DNA of 64,000 nucleotides. Source: Malaciobacter mytili LMG 24559 (GTDB taxonomy: Bacteria; Campylobacterota; Campylobacteria; Campylobacterales; Arcobacteraceae). Under the pieces are notes generated by a model. The model searched no databases. It saw only the letters and a list, made by a program, of their open reading frames with translations, and was not told the origin of the DNA. The position numbers and the translations under genes are program-made. Where the stretch lies: assembly GCF_003346775.1 (NCBI RefSeq), contig NZ_CP031219.1, positions 2,232,001 to 2,296,000 of the forward strand, read 5' to 3'. This document shows positions 63,388 through 64,000 of the stretch, piece after piece (the stretch's first letter is position 1; every line of letters begins with the position of its first letter).

Positions 63388-63540
63388 ATGTCAATAATAA
63401 ATATTAGTATAAAAATTAAATATTTAGTTTTATTAAGACTTATTACAAAAGGCGAAAATTTAATTGATGCTTGTTCAAAAGCTGGACTTAGTATTCAAAC
63501 TGCTAAAGACTACTTATCTATTAAAAATATATCTTTATAA
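63388..63540 (+). CDS. Small HTH-like protein
   Basis: A 50-residue ORF with an excellent ribosome site (AAAAAAGGAGAG, 4 nt before the ATG). The C-terminal half (NLIDACSKAGLSIQTAKDYL) has the helix-turn-helix layout of small terminase or resolvase-type HTH domains. I do not recognise the family. It follows the decayed methyltransferase by 14 bp and may be the remnant of a larger gene. Confidence 0.5.
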   Translation: MSIINISIKIKYLVLLRLITKGENLIDACSKAGLSIQTAKDYLSIKNISL

Positions 63541-63699
63541 TATATTTTTCAATACCCCATTTAACTACATAAACTAAAATACAATTTATCATATTTTTGT
63601 AGCTTTAAGTTTATTTTAGTTATCTCAATATTTATAAATAAATTTATTCTTTCTTATGCTTTATGGTTATACAATACGAAAATTTTTAAAGTAGGTCAA
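63541..63699. other. Gap before the TRIC-like gene
   Basis: An AT-rich, 159-bp stretch without a coding signal. A GTAGG at 63691 precedes the ATG at 63700. No strong promoter is seen. Confidence 0.35.
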
Positions 63700-64000
63700 A
63701 TGGAAATTATATTATTTATTGAATACATAGGTATCGCATCAGCAACTCTTAGTGGTTTTTTATTTGGAGTAAAAAAAGGTTGCGATTGGCTTGGATTATT
63801 TTTGGCTGCATTTTTAACTGCACTTGGTGGAGGAATAATTAGAGATATTATGGTAGGAAGAGAAATATACTCTTTTACATACTATATGCCAATGCTTATT
63901 GTAATAACTGTTTTATTTATGTCTAGATTTTTTAAAGTTTATAAAAAAAGAGAAGAATTAGAGAAAAAATTTATTTTTATTTTTGCAGATGCTATTGACT
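63700..64000 (+). CDS. TRIC/UPF0126-type membrane protein (C-terminus outside window)
   Basis: The first 100 residues of a membrane protein: FIEYIGIASATLSGFLFGVK, then KGCDWLGLFLAAFLTALGGG and IIRDIMVGREIYSFTYY. The GGGxxRD motif is that of the trimeric intracellular cation channel (TRIC/YadS/YicG) family, which in bacteria probably conducts monovalent cations. The rest lies right of the window. Confidence 0.88.
   Translation, partial: MEIILFIEYIGIASATLSGFLFGVKKGCDWLGLFLAAFLTALGGGIIRDIMVGREIYSFTYYMPMLIVITVLFMSRFFKVYKKREELEKKFIFIFADAID

Overview
The window is AT-rich (well under 35% G+C by eye), with almost every gene packed into long same-strand operons. Gene content and order point to a Campylobacterota member, most likely an Arcobacter-like genus (Arcobacteraceae). 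The clues are a FliY-type switch protein, a remote CheZ-like protein, a very large hook protein, and a housekeeping block (rimM, KH protein, rpsP, ffh, pseudouridine synthase, waaA, zinc-ribbon protein, NIF3, glyQ, purE, U32 peptidase) that I recall being syntenic in Campylobacter jejuni. This assignment is inference; no 16S gene is present.

Positions 1-30468 (all minus strand) are one dense flagellar/chemotaxis region. Transcription appears to start at cheY (30468) and run through a CheZ-like protein, flgF, flgB, fliF, fliG and fliH. A new promoter-like site precedes fliN, flgD and two hook-type genes. After a hairpin terminator come a coiled-coil membrane protein and a periplasmic TPR protein. 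A third unit, with a good promoter at about 17020, carries a FlaG-like gene, fliY, motA, motB, flgJ, a FlgN-like gene, flgA, flhF, flhG, a small membrane protein, fliE, flgC, fliK, fliR, flhB, a second TPR protein, fliI, flgL and flhA (cut by the window edge). The rod gene flgG, a Lys/Arg/Tyr-rich protein and a membrane coiled-coil protein are divergent on the plus strand (30623-32954). The machinery encoded is export apparatus, rod, hook, switch, stator and phospho-CheY control. Promoters that can be seen are sigma-70-like; I saw no sigma-54 boxes.

Positions 32963-43210 (minus) are a housekeeping operon for ribosome maturation, SRP, KDO transfer, glycyl-tRNA synthetase alpha chain, purine synthesis and a U32 peptidase. 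After it come a large chemoreceptor (tandem Cache, CZB domain, CheR-docking tail), an ankyrin-repeat protein on the plus strand, recN and nadK. Between nadK and fusA lies an array of four 113-bp tandem repeats, each carrying an intrinsic-terminator hairpin. The str genes fusA, rpsG and rpsL follow, read on the minus strand.

Positions 54761-64000 are accessory: an MFS exporter with an in-frame alpha/beta hydrolase directly behind it, a methyltransferase, a DUF2971-like protein, an arylamine N-acetyltransferase, a complete nikKMLQO-type nickel/cobalt ECF transporter, a cold-shock protein with a long leader, a decayed methyltransferase pseudogene, a 50-residue HTH-like ORF, and the start of a TRIC/UPF0126-type membrane protein cut by the right edge.

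The observations most worth following are the CheZ-like protein with five FliM-like CheY-docking motifs in tandem, the 113-bp terminator-repeat array, the hydrolase that seems to lack a normal start codon, and the Lys/Arg/Tyr-repeat protein behind flgG.
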